A DNA stretch of 64,000 nucleotides from Flavobacteriia bacterium (GTDB lineage Bacteria > Bacteroidota > Bacteroidia > Flavobacteriales_D > Crocinitomicaceae), in NCBI GenBank assembly GCA_016178305.1, contig JACOTM010000070.1:1-64000 (forward strand). The letters are read 5' to 3'. A program made the position numbers and the translations under genes. Under the pieces are notes generated by a model, which was not told where the DNA came from, ran no database searches, and saw nothing but the letters and a program-made list of their open reading frames with translations. Positions 40,609-50,307 of the stretch are shown here, one piece after another. Within the stretch, counting starts at the first letter, position 1; every line of letters begins with the position of its first letter.

Positions 40609-40694
40609 TTCTGACTAACGTTTCGGTGCTTGGCGATGTGACTGTAAGCGATATGTACGTTTCCGCCATATAGCCAAACACCTGTTATAAGATG
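40609..40694. repeat. attC-like folded element 2
   Basis: TTCTGACTAACGTTTCGGTGCTTGGC (from 40609) pairs with GCCAAACACCTGTTATAAG; first 15 nt identical to element 1. Confidence 0.45.
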
Positions 40695-40768
40695 CCGCTT
40701 TCGGGTGTAACCTACAAAGTTTTTTTGTCAAGGTTAGTTTGTTATTAGGTATTATGTTAGATTGATTT

Positions 40769-41074
40769 TTATCCAATACTTAATTTCAATTGTCGTCCAA
40801 ATCCTTCTCTGAAAATTCTCATTAAAGTTGAAAGTCTAATGTCACTTGCATTATTTTCGATTCTAGAAATATAATTTTTTGTAGTACCACATTTAACAGC
40901 TAATTGCTCTTGTGTCATACCTAATTCTTTTCTCAATTCATGCATCATAACACCAATTTTGAATGCTTCAAAACCTTCTTCGAATTCATCTCTTTTATTA
41001 GAGCCGATTACTCCGTATTCTTGATTGATTAAATCGTCAAGTGAAGTTAATTTAGTATTTATTTTCTTGCTCAT
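40769..41074 (-). CDS. XRE-family helix-turn-helix antitoxin (HigA-like)
   Basis: MMHELRKELGMTQEQLAVKCGTTKNYISRIENNASDIRLSTLMRIFREGFGRQL. Confidence 0.85.
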   Translation of the reverse strand: MSKKINTKLTSLDDLINQEYGVIGSNKRDEFEEGFEAFKIGVMMHELRKELGMTQEQLAVKCGTTKNYISRIENNASDIRLSTLMRIFREGFGRQLKLSIG

Positions 41075-41079
41075 AATAT

Positions 41080-41439
41080 TTATTTTTTACTTGTTTTTAA
41101 TTCTTCAAAATATTGGAATTTTAATTTTTCAGCTAGTTCAATTTCCTTCTTTGGTGTTTTTTGAGTTTTCTTTTGAAAACCGTTTAATATCACTATAAGC
41201 TTCCCTTTGTCGAAAAAACTAAAAATTCTAAATATATCTGAACCTACTTCAACTCTAACTTCATATAATCCAGTTGTCCCAGTTAAATGTTTAAAGTATT
41301 TTTCAGGAACTCAATCTATTGTTTCAATTAATTTAAATGTCCATATTACTTTTTTCTGAACTTCAGGTTTTAATTTTTTATAGAAATCTAAAAAATGAGT
41401 TTCATAAAAATAAGTTTCACGAATTTTAATTTCTGTCAT
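41080..41439 (-). pseudogene. RelE/HigB-type (Gp49-like) toxin with in-frame TGA
   Basis: MTEIKIRETYFYETHFLDFYKKLKPEVQKKVIWTFKLIETID*VPEKYFKHLTGTTGLYEVRVEVGSDIFRIFSFFDKGKLIVILNGFQKKTQKTPKKEIELAEKLKFQYFEELKTSKK; TGA is the complement of 41311-41313; 5 bp upstream of the antitoxin ATG. Confidence 0.85.
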
Positions 41440-41607
41440 TTAACAAAGTTACCTAATTAGGATATATTTTCAAAATTTAAATTGATTTTTTTGACAATTA
41501 AATTGTAAAAGAATGATAAATGTAAAACTTTCCGATTTCCCCCAAGCCCGAAGCGAGAATGTCAAGCGGTTTCTTACAACTCTCATATAACCGAAAACAC
41601 ATCAACA

Positions 41608-42255
41608 TTACATTTTCAAAAATAAATTTCCTTTTCCAAAAATTCCAGCTTTTTGAATTTGATGCCATTCTTTGGTCGAAGGTGTTAGAGTGATGTAATT
41701 CATGGAAATATCTTTTTTTGATGTTTGAATTTTAATAGCTTCAAATAATTTAGTATTGATTTCATAATCAAAATGTTTTACTTCTAATGTTTGGTCTTTA
41801 AAAATAAATTGACTTGGAGTATAACTATCATTTTCAAAAAAATTAATCATGTAATTTGTTGCACTTATTTTTTTTAATATATGTTTAGAATGTAAACCAA
41901 TGATTTGTTCTTTGTGTTTTACACCGAAATGATAACGGTCTTCATTTAAAACACAAGGAATAGAATCATTTTCAAGAATACCAAACAAATATCCGTTTCT
42001 AACAGTATATTTGGAAGATTCACGTATTGTTTCTTTTAATATCGAACTATAAATAGTTGAAATTGCCCAAACTCCTTCTGAATTAAATTCATAATAAGTG
42101 TCAGAAGTTGGAGAAGAATAAATCCCAAAAAACAGAGGGTCAACCGTATAAACGGATTTCTCTTCTAGTGGTTGAGCTACTGAAAAACTAAATGATTCTT
42201 GCGCAAACGAACTAGAAATACAAATGATAAAAATTAGTAAAAATATCTGCTTCAT
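41608..42255 (-). CDS. Hypothetical secreted protein
   Basis: Signal peptide MKQIFLLIFIICISSSFAQ. Confidence 0.65.
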   Translation of the reverse strand: MKQIFLLIFIICISSSFAQESFSFSVAQPLEEKSVYTVDPLFFGIYSSPTSDTYYEFNSEGVWAISTIYSSILKETIRESSKYTVRNGYLFGILENDSIPCVLNEDRYHFGVKHKEQIIGLHSKHILKKISATNYMINFFENDSYTPSQFIFKDQTLEVKHFDYEINTKLFEAIKIQTSKKDISMNYITLTPSTKEWHQIQKAGIFGKGNLFLKM

Positions 42256-42339
42256 TTTTCTTAAATTAGGGCAAAATCAATAAAAAAAGTGTTGTTTATC
42301 TAAATTATTTCATTAAATTAATATAAAAAATTGAATTTT

Positions 42340-44067
42340 ATGCAAAAAAGATGGCTTATCCAAACACCAATTGAAAAGAATAAAGTTGAAGAATTACGGT
42401 CTATTTTAAAAGTCGATAGAGTTGTAGCTGAAATATTACTACAAAGAGAAATTAAAACATTTGATGAAGCACAATCTTTTTTTCGTCCTCAATTAAGTGA
42501 TTTACACAATCCATTTTTAATGAAAGATATGGATTTGGCAGTTGAAAGGGTCAATCAAGCCATAAAGAACAATGAAAAAATATTATTATTTGGAGATTAT
42601 GATGTGGATGGAACAACCGCAGTAGCTTTGATGTATTCTTTTTTAAAAGAATATTATCAAAATGTAGATTATTATATTCCAGATCGTTATAATGAAGGGT
42701 ATGGAATAAGTTTAATGGGAATTGATTTTGCAAAAACAAATGGTTTTTCGTTAATAATTTCATTGGATTGCGGTATAAAATCCAATGATAAAATTGCGTA
42801 TGCAAAAACTAAAGAAATTGATTTTATTGTATGTGACCATCATAATCCTGGAACTGAATTGCCAACTGGAATTATTTTAGATCCTAAGCGAAAAGATTGT
42901 TTATATCCTTATAAAGAATTATCAGGATGTGGCGTTGGTTTTAAATTGTTACAAGGATTAATTCTTAAAAATGCTTGGGATGAGTCAAAATTATTTGCGT
43001 ATTTAGACTTATTAGCGATTAGTATCGGTGCGGATATCGTTCCAATAACAGGAGAAAATCGTATTTTATGTTATTATGGATTAAAGCAATTAAATGAATT
43101 TCCGCGTGCAGCATTTCAAGAATTGTTAAAAGTGGCTAAAAAAGAATTTCCTGTAACACTAACCAATGTTGTTTTTATTATAGCTCCACGAATTAATGCC
43201 GCAGGAAGATTAAGGTCTGGAAAACATGCCGTTGAATTAATGATTTCATCGAATTTAGAAGAAATTGAAACATTGGCAAATGAGATTAATAATGATAATC
43301 TTGAACGAAGAGAATTAGATCAACAAATTACAGCCGAAGCATTGTACCAAATAGAAAACGATATTGATTTTTTTACTAAAAAAGCAACAGTAGTTTTTCA
43401 AAATGATTGGCATAAAGGGGTTGTTGGAATCGTTGCTTCTAGGTTGATTGAAAAACATTTTAAACCCACAATTGTATTAACAGAATCAAATGGTAAAATC
43501 ACTGGCTCTGCACGGACGGTGAACGATTTTGATATTCATGAAGCATTGATTGAATGTGAATATTTATTAGAACAATTTGGAGGCCATAAGCATGCTGCAG
43601 GATTAACCATGTCTCTTGATAATTTAGAAAAATTCAAACAAAAATTTAATGAAGTTGTTGCTCAAAGAATTTCATTGAATGATTTATCACCTGAAGAAGA
43701 AGTTGATATAGAAATTACGTTTGATGAAATATTTCAGGCAGAAGAAAATCGGATGAAAATACCTCGTTTAAAAAGAATCTTAGGACAACTTGAACCACAT
43801 GGCCCAGGAAATATGAAGCCAGTTTTTCTCTCAACAAATGTTTATGCAACAGATATTCGAATTTTAAAAGAAGAACATCTTAAATTAACGATGACACAAC
43901 CAAATGGAAATGTGAAAATAGATGGTATTGGATTTAATATGGCTGGGTATAACGATATTGTTGCATCAGGCTTACCTTTTGATATTATTTATCATCTAGA
44001 AATAAATAAATGGAATGATAAAGAAACTTTACAGTTAATAATTAAAGATATTCGTTCAACAATATAA
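42340..44067 (+). CDS. recJ: Single-stranded-DNA-specific exonuclease RecJ
   Basis: ILLFGDYDVDGTTAVALMYSFL; IVCDHHNPG; RINAAGRLRSG; QFGGHKHAAGLTM. Confidence 0.95.
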   Translation: MQKRWLIQTPIEKNKVEELRSILKVDRVVAEILLQREIKTFDEAQSFFRPQLSDLHNPFLMKDMDLAVERVNQAIKNNEKILLFGDYDVDGTTAVALMYSFLKEYYQNVDYYIPDRYNEGYGISLMGIDFAKTNGFSLIISLDCGIKSNDKIAYAKTKEIDFIVCDHHNPGTELPTGIILDPKRKDCLYPYKELSGCGVGFKLLQGLILKNAWDESKLFAYLDLLAISIGADIVPITGENRILCYYGLKQLNEFPRAAFQELLKVAKKEFPVTLTNVVFIIAPRINAAGRLRSGKHAVELMISSNLEEIETLANEINNDNLERRELDQQITAEALYQIENDIDFFTKKATVVFQNDWHKGVVGIVASRLIEKHFKPTIVLTESNGKITGSARTVNDFDIHEALIECEYLLEQFGGHKHAAGLTMSLDNLEKFKQKFNEVVAQRISLNDLSPEEEVDIEITFDEIFQAEENRMKIPRLKRILGQLEPHGPGNMKPVFLSTNVYATDIRILKEEHLKLTMTQPNGNVKIDGIGFNMAGYNDIVASGLPFDIIYHLEINKWNDKETLQLIIKDIRSTI

Positions 44068-44277
44068 AAAGTAACTGTCAAAATTTAGACAATTTCTAAA
44101 ATCTAAGTGTAAAAATGGGGATAAAACTAAGGTTAAATAATTTAAAATATCAATATGAAAAAGTAAGAGGAATACAATCAGCATTTTATACTATATTAAA
44201 AAATATTGCGTAAACTTGTTAAATAACGAATTTTATAGTTATTTTTCTAAAAATAATGTGTACTTATTAAATGGATA

Positions 44278-46260
44278 ATGAATAAAATAATAATAATATT
44301 ATTACTTTTTTTTGCACAGAATTTTTATTCTCAAACTAGGGAAATAGATTCACTTTATAATTCTTTAAAAACCTCGAAAAGAGATACGGTAAAGGTTCAG
44401 ATATTAAACCAACTATCACAGAAACTTGGTTCGATTAATCCAGATATTTCGTTAAGATATGCTCAAAAAGCTAGAGCATTGGCAGAAGTTTTGAATTTTA
44501 AAAATGGTGAAATTCGCGCTTACTCAAATATCGGATTGGTTTATTATGGAAGAGGAGATTTTCCGAATGCTTTAAATTGTTTTTTATATGCTGAAAAGTT
44601 ATTAGATAAGTACCCAAATGATTATTTATTAAGTGATATTTATAACAATATTGCACTCGTTTATGTTCAAGTCAATAAAGTTGAAATTGCATTTGATTAT
44701 TTTAATAAAACGATAAAACTGGATAAAAAAGCAAATAATAGTAAGGGTTTAGGTGATGCATACAATAATCTTGGTTCTATTTATGGATTGAAAAAACAAC
44801 TTCTTGAAGCAAAAAAATATTTTGAACTTTCATTAAAGTATCGATTAATTGCAAATGATAAAGATAATTTACCATTGACTTTATCTAACCTTAGTTCTGT
44901 TAATATTTTTCAAAATAATTTTTCTACCGCTGTTCGTCAAATCAATCAAGCCTTGTTGATTTATGAAAAAAATGATGACATTATTGGTGTTTCGATGATT
45001 TATAATAAAATAGGGGATTTAAAAACACATCAAAAAAAATATAAAGATGCTATTGTTTATTATCAAAAAAGCTTAAAATTATCCAAACAATATGCTATGC
45101 AACGGTATATGCAACATAGTTATGAAGAATTGGCTTTGTTGTATGAAAAATTGGAAGATTATAAAAAAGCAAACTTTTATTACAAAGTAAATGCAAAAAT
45201 TAAAGATCGAATTTTTAATTCTGAAAATGCGAAACATTTAAGTGAATTGCAGGCAAAATATGAATCCGAAAAAAAACAACGAGAAATTTTAAAACGAAAC
45301 TCTGAAATTGAACGTAAAAACTTTCAAATAAATATTTTTAGAATCGGATTCATAATTATCATTTTTCTAGTCATATATATCGTTTATTCATTAAGAGATA
45401 AATCTAAAATCAATAAAATTATCATAAAACAAAAACAAGATGTCGAATACCAAAATCAAATAATTGAAGAGAAAAACTTACTTGTTTCGACGCAAAATAA
45501 GGATATTAAAGACAGTATTAAGTATGCTAAAAGAATTCAAAAAGCCATATTGCCACCAAAAGAATTTTGGAATAAAATACTGCCAGATTCTTTTGTAATT
45601 TATAGACCGAAAGACATTTTAAGCGGTGATTTTAATTGGATTGCGGAAACAAATTCTCATATTTTCATAGCCGCAGCCGATTGTACAGGACATGGTGTAC
45701 CAGGAGCTTTGATTTCGATAGTTAATTATAATTTATTAAATAAAGCAGTTTTAGAAAAAGGATTAGCAAATACAGGTGAAATTTTGGATGCAGTTAATGA
45801 ATGGTTAACAGATAGCTTACATCAAAAAGTTGAAAACAGTACAGTGAAAGATGGAATGGACATTAGTTTAATTTCGATTAATAAAGAAAATGGGGAAATT
45901 TATTTTAGTGGTGCATACAATTCGTTGTTTGTAGTAACGGGAAATCAAATTGTTCAATATAAAGGAAATAAATTTCCAGTGGGATCTTTCTTGGATGAAC
46001 AATTGAATCATTTCTCTACAAATAAGGTGCAGGTAGAAAAAGGATCAATGTTGTATTTATTTACCGATGGTTATCCTGATCAGTTTGGCGGGGCAAAAGG
46101 AAAAAAATTTAAATACAAAAATTTAAAAGAAAATTTACTGAAAATCAGCTCGTTTGATTTAGAATTTCAACGAAATTATTTGTTAAATTCTTTTAATGAA
46201 TGGAAAGGTGATATGGAACAAGTAGATGATGTGTTATTTATTGGCGTAAAAATAAATTAG
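44278..46260 (+). CDS. TPR-repeat membrane protein with SpoIIE/PP2C-type phosphatase domain
   Basis: TPR units; TM segment; IQKAILPPKEFW...YRPKDILSGDFNWIAE...AADCTGHGVPGALISIVNY...LYLFTDGYPDQFGG. Confidence 0.9.
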   Translation: MNKIIIILLLFFAQNFYSQTREIDSLYNSLKTSKRDTVKVQILNQLSQKLGSINPDISLRYAQKARALAEVLNFKNGEIRAYSNIGLVYYGRGDFPNALNCFLYAEKLLDKYPNDYLLSDIYNNIALVYVQVNKVEIAFDYFNKTIKLDKKANNSKGLGDAYNNLGSIYGLKKQLLEAKKYFELSLKYRLIANDKDNLPLTLSNLSSVNIFQNNFSTAVRQINQALLIYEKNDDIIGVSMIYNKIGDLKTHQKKYKDAIVYYQKSLKLSKQYAMQRYMQHSYEELALLYEKLEDYKKANFYYKVNAKIKDRIFNSENAKHLSELQAKYESEKKQREILKRNSEIERKNFQINIFRIGFIIIIFLVIYIVYSLRDKSKINKIIIKQKQDVEYQNQIIEEKNLLVSTQNKDIKDSIKYAKRIQKAILPPKEFWNKILPDSFVIYRPKDILSGDFNWIAETNSHIFIAAADCTGHGVPGALISIVNYNLLNKAVLEKGLANTGEILDAVNEWLTDSLHQKVENSTVKDGMDISLISINKENGEIYFSGAYNSLFVVTGNQIVQYKGNKFPVGSFLDEQLNHFSTNKVQVEKGSMLYLFTDGYPDQFGGAKGKKFKYKNLKENLLKISSFDLEFQRNYLLNSFNEWKGDMEQVDDVLFIGVKIN

Positions 46261-46383
46261 GAGAAAGGAAAAAAGATCTCTAACTTTGTTCAATAAGTGA
46301 AAAATAATTCAATGACATATTATTATTATCTGACTCTTTTAGAGAGAACCAGATAGTTGTGTCATATTCTTAATAGATTTTAC

Positions 46384-46416
46384 AAGCTCGGTTCTTTTGA
46401 ATCGGGCTTTTTTTTT
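46384..46416 (+). terminator. Terminator-like hairpin with poly-T
   Basis: AAGCTCGGTTC-TTTT-GAATCGGGCTTTTTTTTT (G-U wobbles). Confidence 0.7.
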
Positions 46417-46435
46417 ACCCTATAATTTAAATGAA

Positions 46436-47169
46436 ATGAAACAATTGTATGAAAATTACACAAAAGAAGATTTAGATGTTTGGAAAATTTTGTTCGAACG
46501 GCAAATTGAAAATTTAAAAAATAAAGCGAGTAAAGATTATTTACAAGCATTGGATGAAATGCAGTCGGTGTTAAATGCCTCGAAACTACCTAATTTTGAA
46601 GAAATAAATCAATGGTTTACAAACAAAACGGGTTGGAGTATTGTGTGTGTACCTGGTTTAATTCCTGTGGATGATTTTTTTGAATTATTAGCAGAGAAAA
46701 AATTTCCATCATCAACGTGGTTAAGATCGATGGAAAAATTAGACTATTTGGAAGAACCAGATATGTTTCATGACGTATTTGGACACATTCCATTATTATC
46801 TCAAAATGAATATTCTGACTTTATTCACCAGTTTGGAAAATTAGGAAAATCAATGATTCTTCAAGAAGAAAAGTTACAAATGCTTCAGCGATTGTATTGG
46901 TTTACCATTGAATTTGGCTTGATTCGAGAAACAAGCAATTGAAAATTTATGGCGCTGGTATTCTTTCTTCTTTTGGAGAATCTATTTCAGCTATTCAAAA
47001 TGATTTGGAAAGAATTGATTTTGAAATGTGTACGATATTAAACACCTCTTTTTGTACTTCTGAAATGCAATCAAAATACTTTATCATAGAAGGATTAAAA
47101 GAATTAAATCAATCAATAGAATTATTAACTATTAAATGGCATGAACATGAATTGGAAAATTGTAAATAA
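46436..47169 (+). pseudogene. phhA: Phenylalanine-4-hydroxylase, split by a 1-nt frameshift near 46930
   Basis: FHDVFGHIPLLSQNEYSDF and FTIEFGLIRE in the first ORF; the second ORF continues LKIYGAGILSSFGESI. Confidence 0.82.
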
Positions 47170-47380
47170 TAGATTGGTAAAAGAATATCATTTTAAAAAT
47201 CAAACAGAATTAGCGATATTTTTTTTAAAAGTTGCAAAATTGGCTGATTCCATGAATCATCACCCTGATGTAAGTGTTTTTCAATGTTCAAAATTAAAGT
47301 TGGAATTATTTACACATACAGTAAACAAAATAAGTGATTTAGATCAAAAGTTAGCTAAATCAATAGACTTGATCAATTAA
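47147..47380 (+). CDS. phhB: Pterin-4a-carbinolamine dehydratase
   Basis: FLKVAKLADSMNHHPDVSVFQCSKLKLELFTHTVNKISDLDQKLAKSID; adjacent to phenylalanine hydroxylase. Confidence 0.88.
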   Translation: MNWKIVNNRLVKEYHFKNQTELAIFFLKVAKLADSMNHHPDVSVFQCSKLKLELFTHTVNKISDLDQKLAKSIDLIN

Positions 47381-47389
47381 CACAAATGA

Positions 47390-47423
47390 ACTTTGTTCAG
47401 CGATTTGATTCGCTGAACAAAGT
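47390..47423. terminator. Hairpin between convergent genes
   Basis: 13-bp perfect stem ACTTTGTTCAGCG / CGCTGAACAAAGT. Confidence 0.6.
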
Positions 47424-47472
47424 CTTATCATATCATCCTGTATCAGCTCACAACACAGAAAGCCGCAGCATC

Positions 47473-47507
47473 GCTGAGTTTGTCGAAAGTTAGCTGAGTT
47501 TGTCGAA
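47473..47507. repeat. Two direct copies of GCTGAGTTTGTCGAA, 20-bp period
   Basis: 47473-47487 and 47493-47507. Confidence 0.85.
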
Positions 47508-47508
47508 G

Positions 47509-48156
47509 CTATCCTCTTCTTCTTTCCAAAAGCACCATCATCATCAGTCCTAAAAGAATTCTTTCGCTATCTCCTTCTTTTAAATTTTCCAGTTTTTCTA
47601 ATTTAAATTTTCGACCGAAAAAAGATTTTTCTTTGGATAATCGAGCGACAGTTTTTCCGGAATTATCTAATATTCCATATTTTGGATTGAAAGCATATCC
47701 GGTAAATATTCCTACGATTGGAATTTCGCTCATTAAAGTGTCCATTACTTTTGCCCATGGATTTTCTTCTTTGATCGTAAATTCTTTACTTTTTTCAGTG
47801 TCAAATACATCGTAATGTGCTTTCCAAAGAGATTTCATTCCTTTTCTTCCAACACTACCAACAAGTTGATTGTTATTGTTTAAGAATTCATAACTCGCGC
47901 TAAAATCGATGATTTTGTTTGCATTAATGGTGTATTTTAAGTTTGTTTTATGTTCATCCGCATAAACCATAATTGCTTCTTTTAAGCGAAACATTTTTTG
48001 ACGAACATAGGCTACAATTTGCCCATTAGCATCTTTTGCAATAAAATCATTGGACAAAGTACCTAATTTAAATTCAAATGTTAGAGGAAAATTAAATTCC
48101 TTAAAATCAGCATTCTTAGTAATAGTGCTGTCTAGTAATTGTTCTTCGATTATCAT
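47509..48156 (-). CDS. LURP-one/tubby-C-terminal-like (phospholipid scramblase-like) protein
   Basis: VAYVRQKMFRLKEAIMVYAD...YTINANKIIDFSASYEF...KPKYGILDNSGKTVARLSKEKSFFGRKFKLEKL pattern. Confidence 0.6.
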   Translation of the reverse strand: MIIEEQLLDSTITKNADFKEFNFPLTFEFKLGTLSNDFIAKDANGQIVAYVRQKMFRLKEAIMVYADEHKTNLKYTINANKIIDFSASYEFLNNNNQLVGSVGRKGMKSLWKAHYDVFDTEKSKEFTIKEENPWAKVMDTLMSEIPIVGIFTGYAFNPKYGILDNSGKTVARLSKEKSFFGRKFKLEKLENLKEGDSERILLGLMMMVLLERRRG

Positions 48157-48243
48157 GTTAGTTATTTATTTTGTGCTAAGATAGAAAAATAAAAATCCTG
48201 CCTAAAATATAGACAGGATTTCTTATTAAAAAATTTATATATT

Positions 48244-49449
48244 TTATTTACTTTCAGACATTTCTCGAGTAAAAGCTGGAATTCCAGTTACATCCATCCC
48301 TGTAATTAATAAATGTATATCATGTGTTCCTTCATAAGTCACAACTGATTCTAAGTTTGCCATGTGTCTCATCATTGAATATTCGCTGGTAATACCCATT
48401 GCACCATGAATTTGACGAGCTTCTCTAGCGATGTTTAAAGCAATTTCACAATTGTTGCGTTTTGCCATTGAAATTTGAGCAGAAGTAGCTTTGCCAGCAT
48501 TTCTTAATTGCCCTAAACGGAAAGTTAGCAATTGAGCTTTTGTGATTTCCGTAATCATTTCAGCTAATTTTTTTTGTTGTAATTGAAAAGATCCAATTGG
48601 TACACCAAATTGTGTTCTTTCTTTGCAGTATCTCAAAGCTTGATCGTAGCAATCCATTGCAGCACCTAAAGCACCCCACGCAATACCAAAGCGAGCAGAA
48701 TCCAAACAACTTAAAGGAGCACCTAAACCAGTTCTTCCAGGTAATATGTTTTTCTTAGGAACTTTAACATTTACAAAGATTAATTCACCAGTTGATGAAG
48801 CTCTTAAAGATAATTTTCCATGCATTTCTGGAGTTGAAAATCCTTCCATACCTCTTTCAACGACGATTCCGTGAATTCTACCAGTTTCATCTTTTGCCCA
48901 AACAACAGCGATATCAGCAAAGGGAGCATTTGAAATCCACATTTTAGCACCATTCAAAATCACATTTTCACCATCACCAGCATCTTTGAAATTCGTAATC
49001 ATTCCACCAGGATTTGATCCATGATCTGGTTCGGTTAAACCGAAACATCCCATAAATTCACCTGTAGCTAATTTTGGAAGGTATTTTTGTTTTTGCTCCT
49101 CAGAACCATATTTCCAAATAGGGTACATTACTAAAGAACTTTGAACGGAAGCAGTTGAGCGTAAACCAGAATCACAACGTTCTAATTCTTGCATAATCAA
49201 ACCATAAGAAATTTGATCTAAACCAGGACCTCCGTATTCTTCTGGAATGTAAGGGCCAAAAGCTCCAATTTCTCCTAAACCTTTCAATAAATGTTTTGGA
49301 AAAGTTGCTTTTTCATAATGCTCATCGATAATTGGAGAAACTTCTTTTTTTACCCAAGCACGAGCAGCATCGCGAATCATTATGTGCTCTTCTGTCAATA
49401 AATCATCTAGATTATAATAATCTGGATGTACGTATAAATCTGTTGCCAT
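48244..49449 (-). CDS. Acyl-CoA dehydrogenase, glutaryl-CoA dehydrogenase-like
   Basis: GCFGLTEPDHGSNPGGM; RQIHGAMGITSEYSMMRHMANLESVVTYEGTHDIH. ORF starts at 49476; ATG 49449 preferred. Confidence 0.9.
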   Translation of the reverse strand: MATDLYVHPDYYNLDDLLTEEHIMIRDAARAWVKKEVSPIIDEHYEKATFPKHLLKGLGEIGAFGPYIPEEYGGPGLDQISYGLIMQELERCDSGLRSTASVQSSLVMYPIWKYGSEEQKQKYLPKLATGEFMGCFGLTEPDHGSNPGGMITNFKDAGDGENVILNGAKMWISNAPFADIAVVWAKDETGRIHGIVVERGMEGFSTPEMHGKLSLRASSTGELIFVNVKVPKKNILPGRTGLGAPLSCLDSARFGIAWGALGAAMDCYDQALRYCKERTQFGVPIGSFQLQQKKLAEMITEITKAQLLTFRLGQLRNAGKATSAQISMAKRNNCEIALNIAREARQIHGAMGITSEYSMMRHMANLESVVTYEGTHDIHLLITGMDVTGIPAFTREMSESK

Positions 49450-49473
49450 TTTAAGTTTTTCTATTTTACTTTG

Positions 49474-49481
49474 CAAAATTA
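49474..49481 (-). promoter_or_regulatory. Bacteroidota -7 box for the acyl-CoA dehydrogenase gene
   Basis: TAATTTTG on the minus strand, 24 nt upstream of the ATG. Confidence 0.45.
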
Positions 49482-49561
49482 ATTAATTTTTTCGCTCTAA
49501 GATAATTTTTTGTTATTTTACAGTTTATAATTGTTAAATCTTTTTACACAATAAGCATATT

Positions 49562-50275
49562 TTGTTAAATTTTATACATCAGATAGTCGGTAATCATTCA
49601 GATTTAGTTATTCCATCTCACTTATTGGAAAGAGAAATCAATGTTACAAACTTGTTGATTCCTACAATAATTATTTCTTTTTCGCTTATAACGCTATCAA
49701 AATATCGAAATAGTAGAGTTGTCTTGATTTTATCTAAACTTATTCTGAGTTCCAAAAATTTAGAACATACGATAAAAGAAGAATTAAGAATAAATTCGGT
49801 AAGTTCGATTGCATTAATAATAAATTATATAGTCGTTTTAAATATTTGTTTACTGTTGTCTTTCCTACATTATTTTCATCTTTCTTTTCATCTTTCTTTA
49901 TTAATCTCTGTTTCTGTGACATTGGTTTTAATCATTTTACAAATAGTTGGATTATGGATGATAGGATTTATTTCAAATGAAACGAAAACATTGACTGTTC
50001 CTATCATTGAGACGGTGATAATTTATGAAACATTTGGATTTTTATTATTTTTTACAGCCTTGTGTTGGTTATTAAATCCTGAATTATCAGACCTTTTTTT
50101 AAAAATATTTATTTCAATCTTATCAATAACATTTTTAATACGTTTTTTCAAATGTTCTTTAGCAGTTTTAAAGAGAGGTGTGTCGTGGTATTATATTATT
50201 TTATATCTTTGCACCCTTGAAATTCTTCCGCTATTTATTACGTATATTTATGTTCAGGAGAATTTTAATTATTAA
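49562..50275 (+). CDS. DUF4271-like integral membrane protein
   Basis: Multiple TM segments; directly upstream of the hemD-like gene. Confidence 0.6.
   Translation: MLNFIHQIVGNHSDLVIPSHLLEREINVTNLLIPTIIISFSLITLSKYRNSRVVLILSKLILSSKNLEHTIKEELRINSVSSIALIINYIVVLNICLLLSFLHYFHLSFHLSLLISVSVTLVLIILQIVGLWMIGFISNETKTLTVPIIETVIIYETFGFLLFFTALCWLLNPELSDLFLKIFISILSITFLIRFFKCSLAVLKRGVSWYYIILYLCTLEILPLFITYIYVQENFNY
50204..50211 (+). promoter_or_regulatory. Bacteroidota -7 box within the 3' end of the upstream CDS, for the hemD-like gene
   Basis: TATCTTTG followed by CACCC. Confidence 0.5.
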
Positions 50276-50307
50276 TTTGATTGTTAATGTTTTAACTTAC
50301 TGAAAAA

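Noticed and set aside
41521-41600. Possible third attC-like fragment (minus strand CGGTTATATGAG...CTCGCTTCGGGCTTGG)
   Set aside because: Only one GTTA-type end is evident and I could not find convincing pairing arms.
36300-41600. Full mobile integron or genomic island
   Set aside because: No integrase, transposase or flanking direct repeats seen, and gene orientations are mixed.
27588-44090. Similar AGTAACTGTC(T)AAAATT strings after the accC and recJ stop codons
   Set aside because: About 16 nt, AT-rich and imperfect; too short to distinguish from chance without a genome-wide count.
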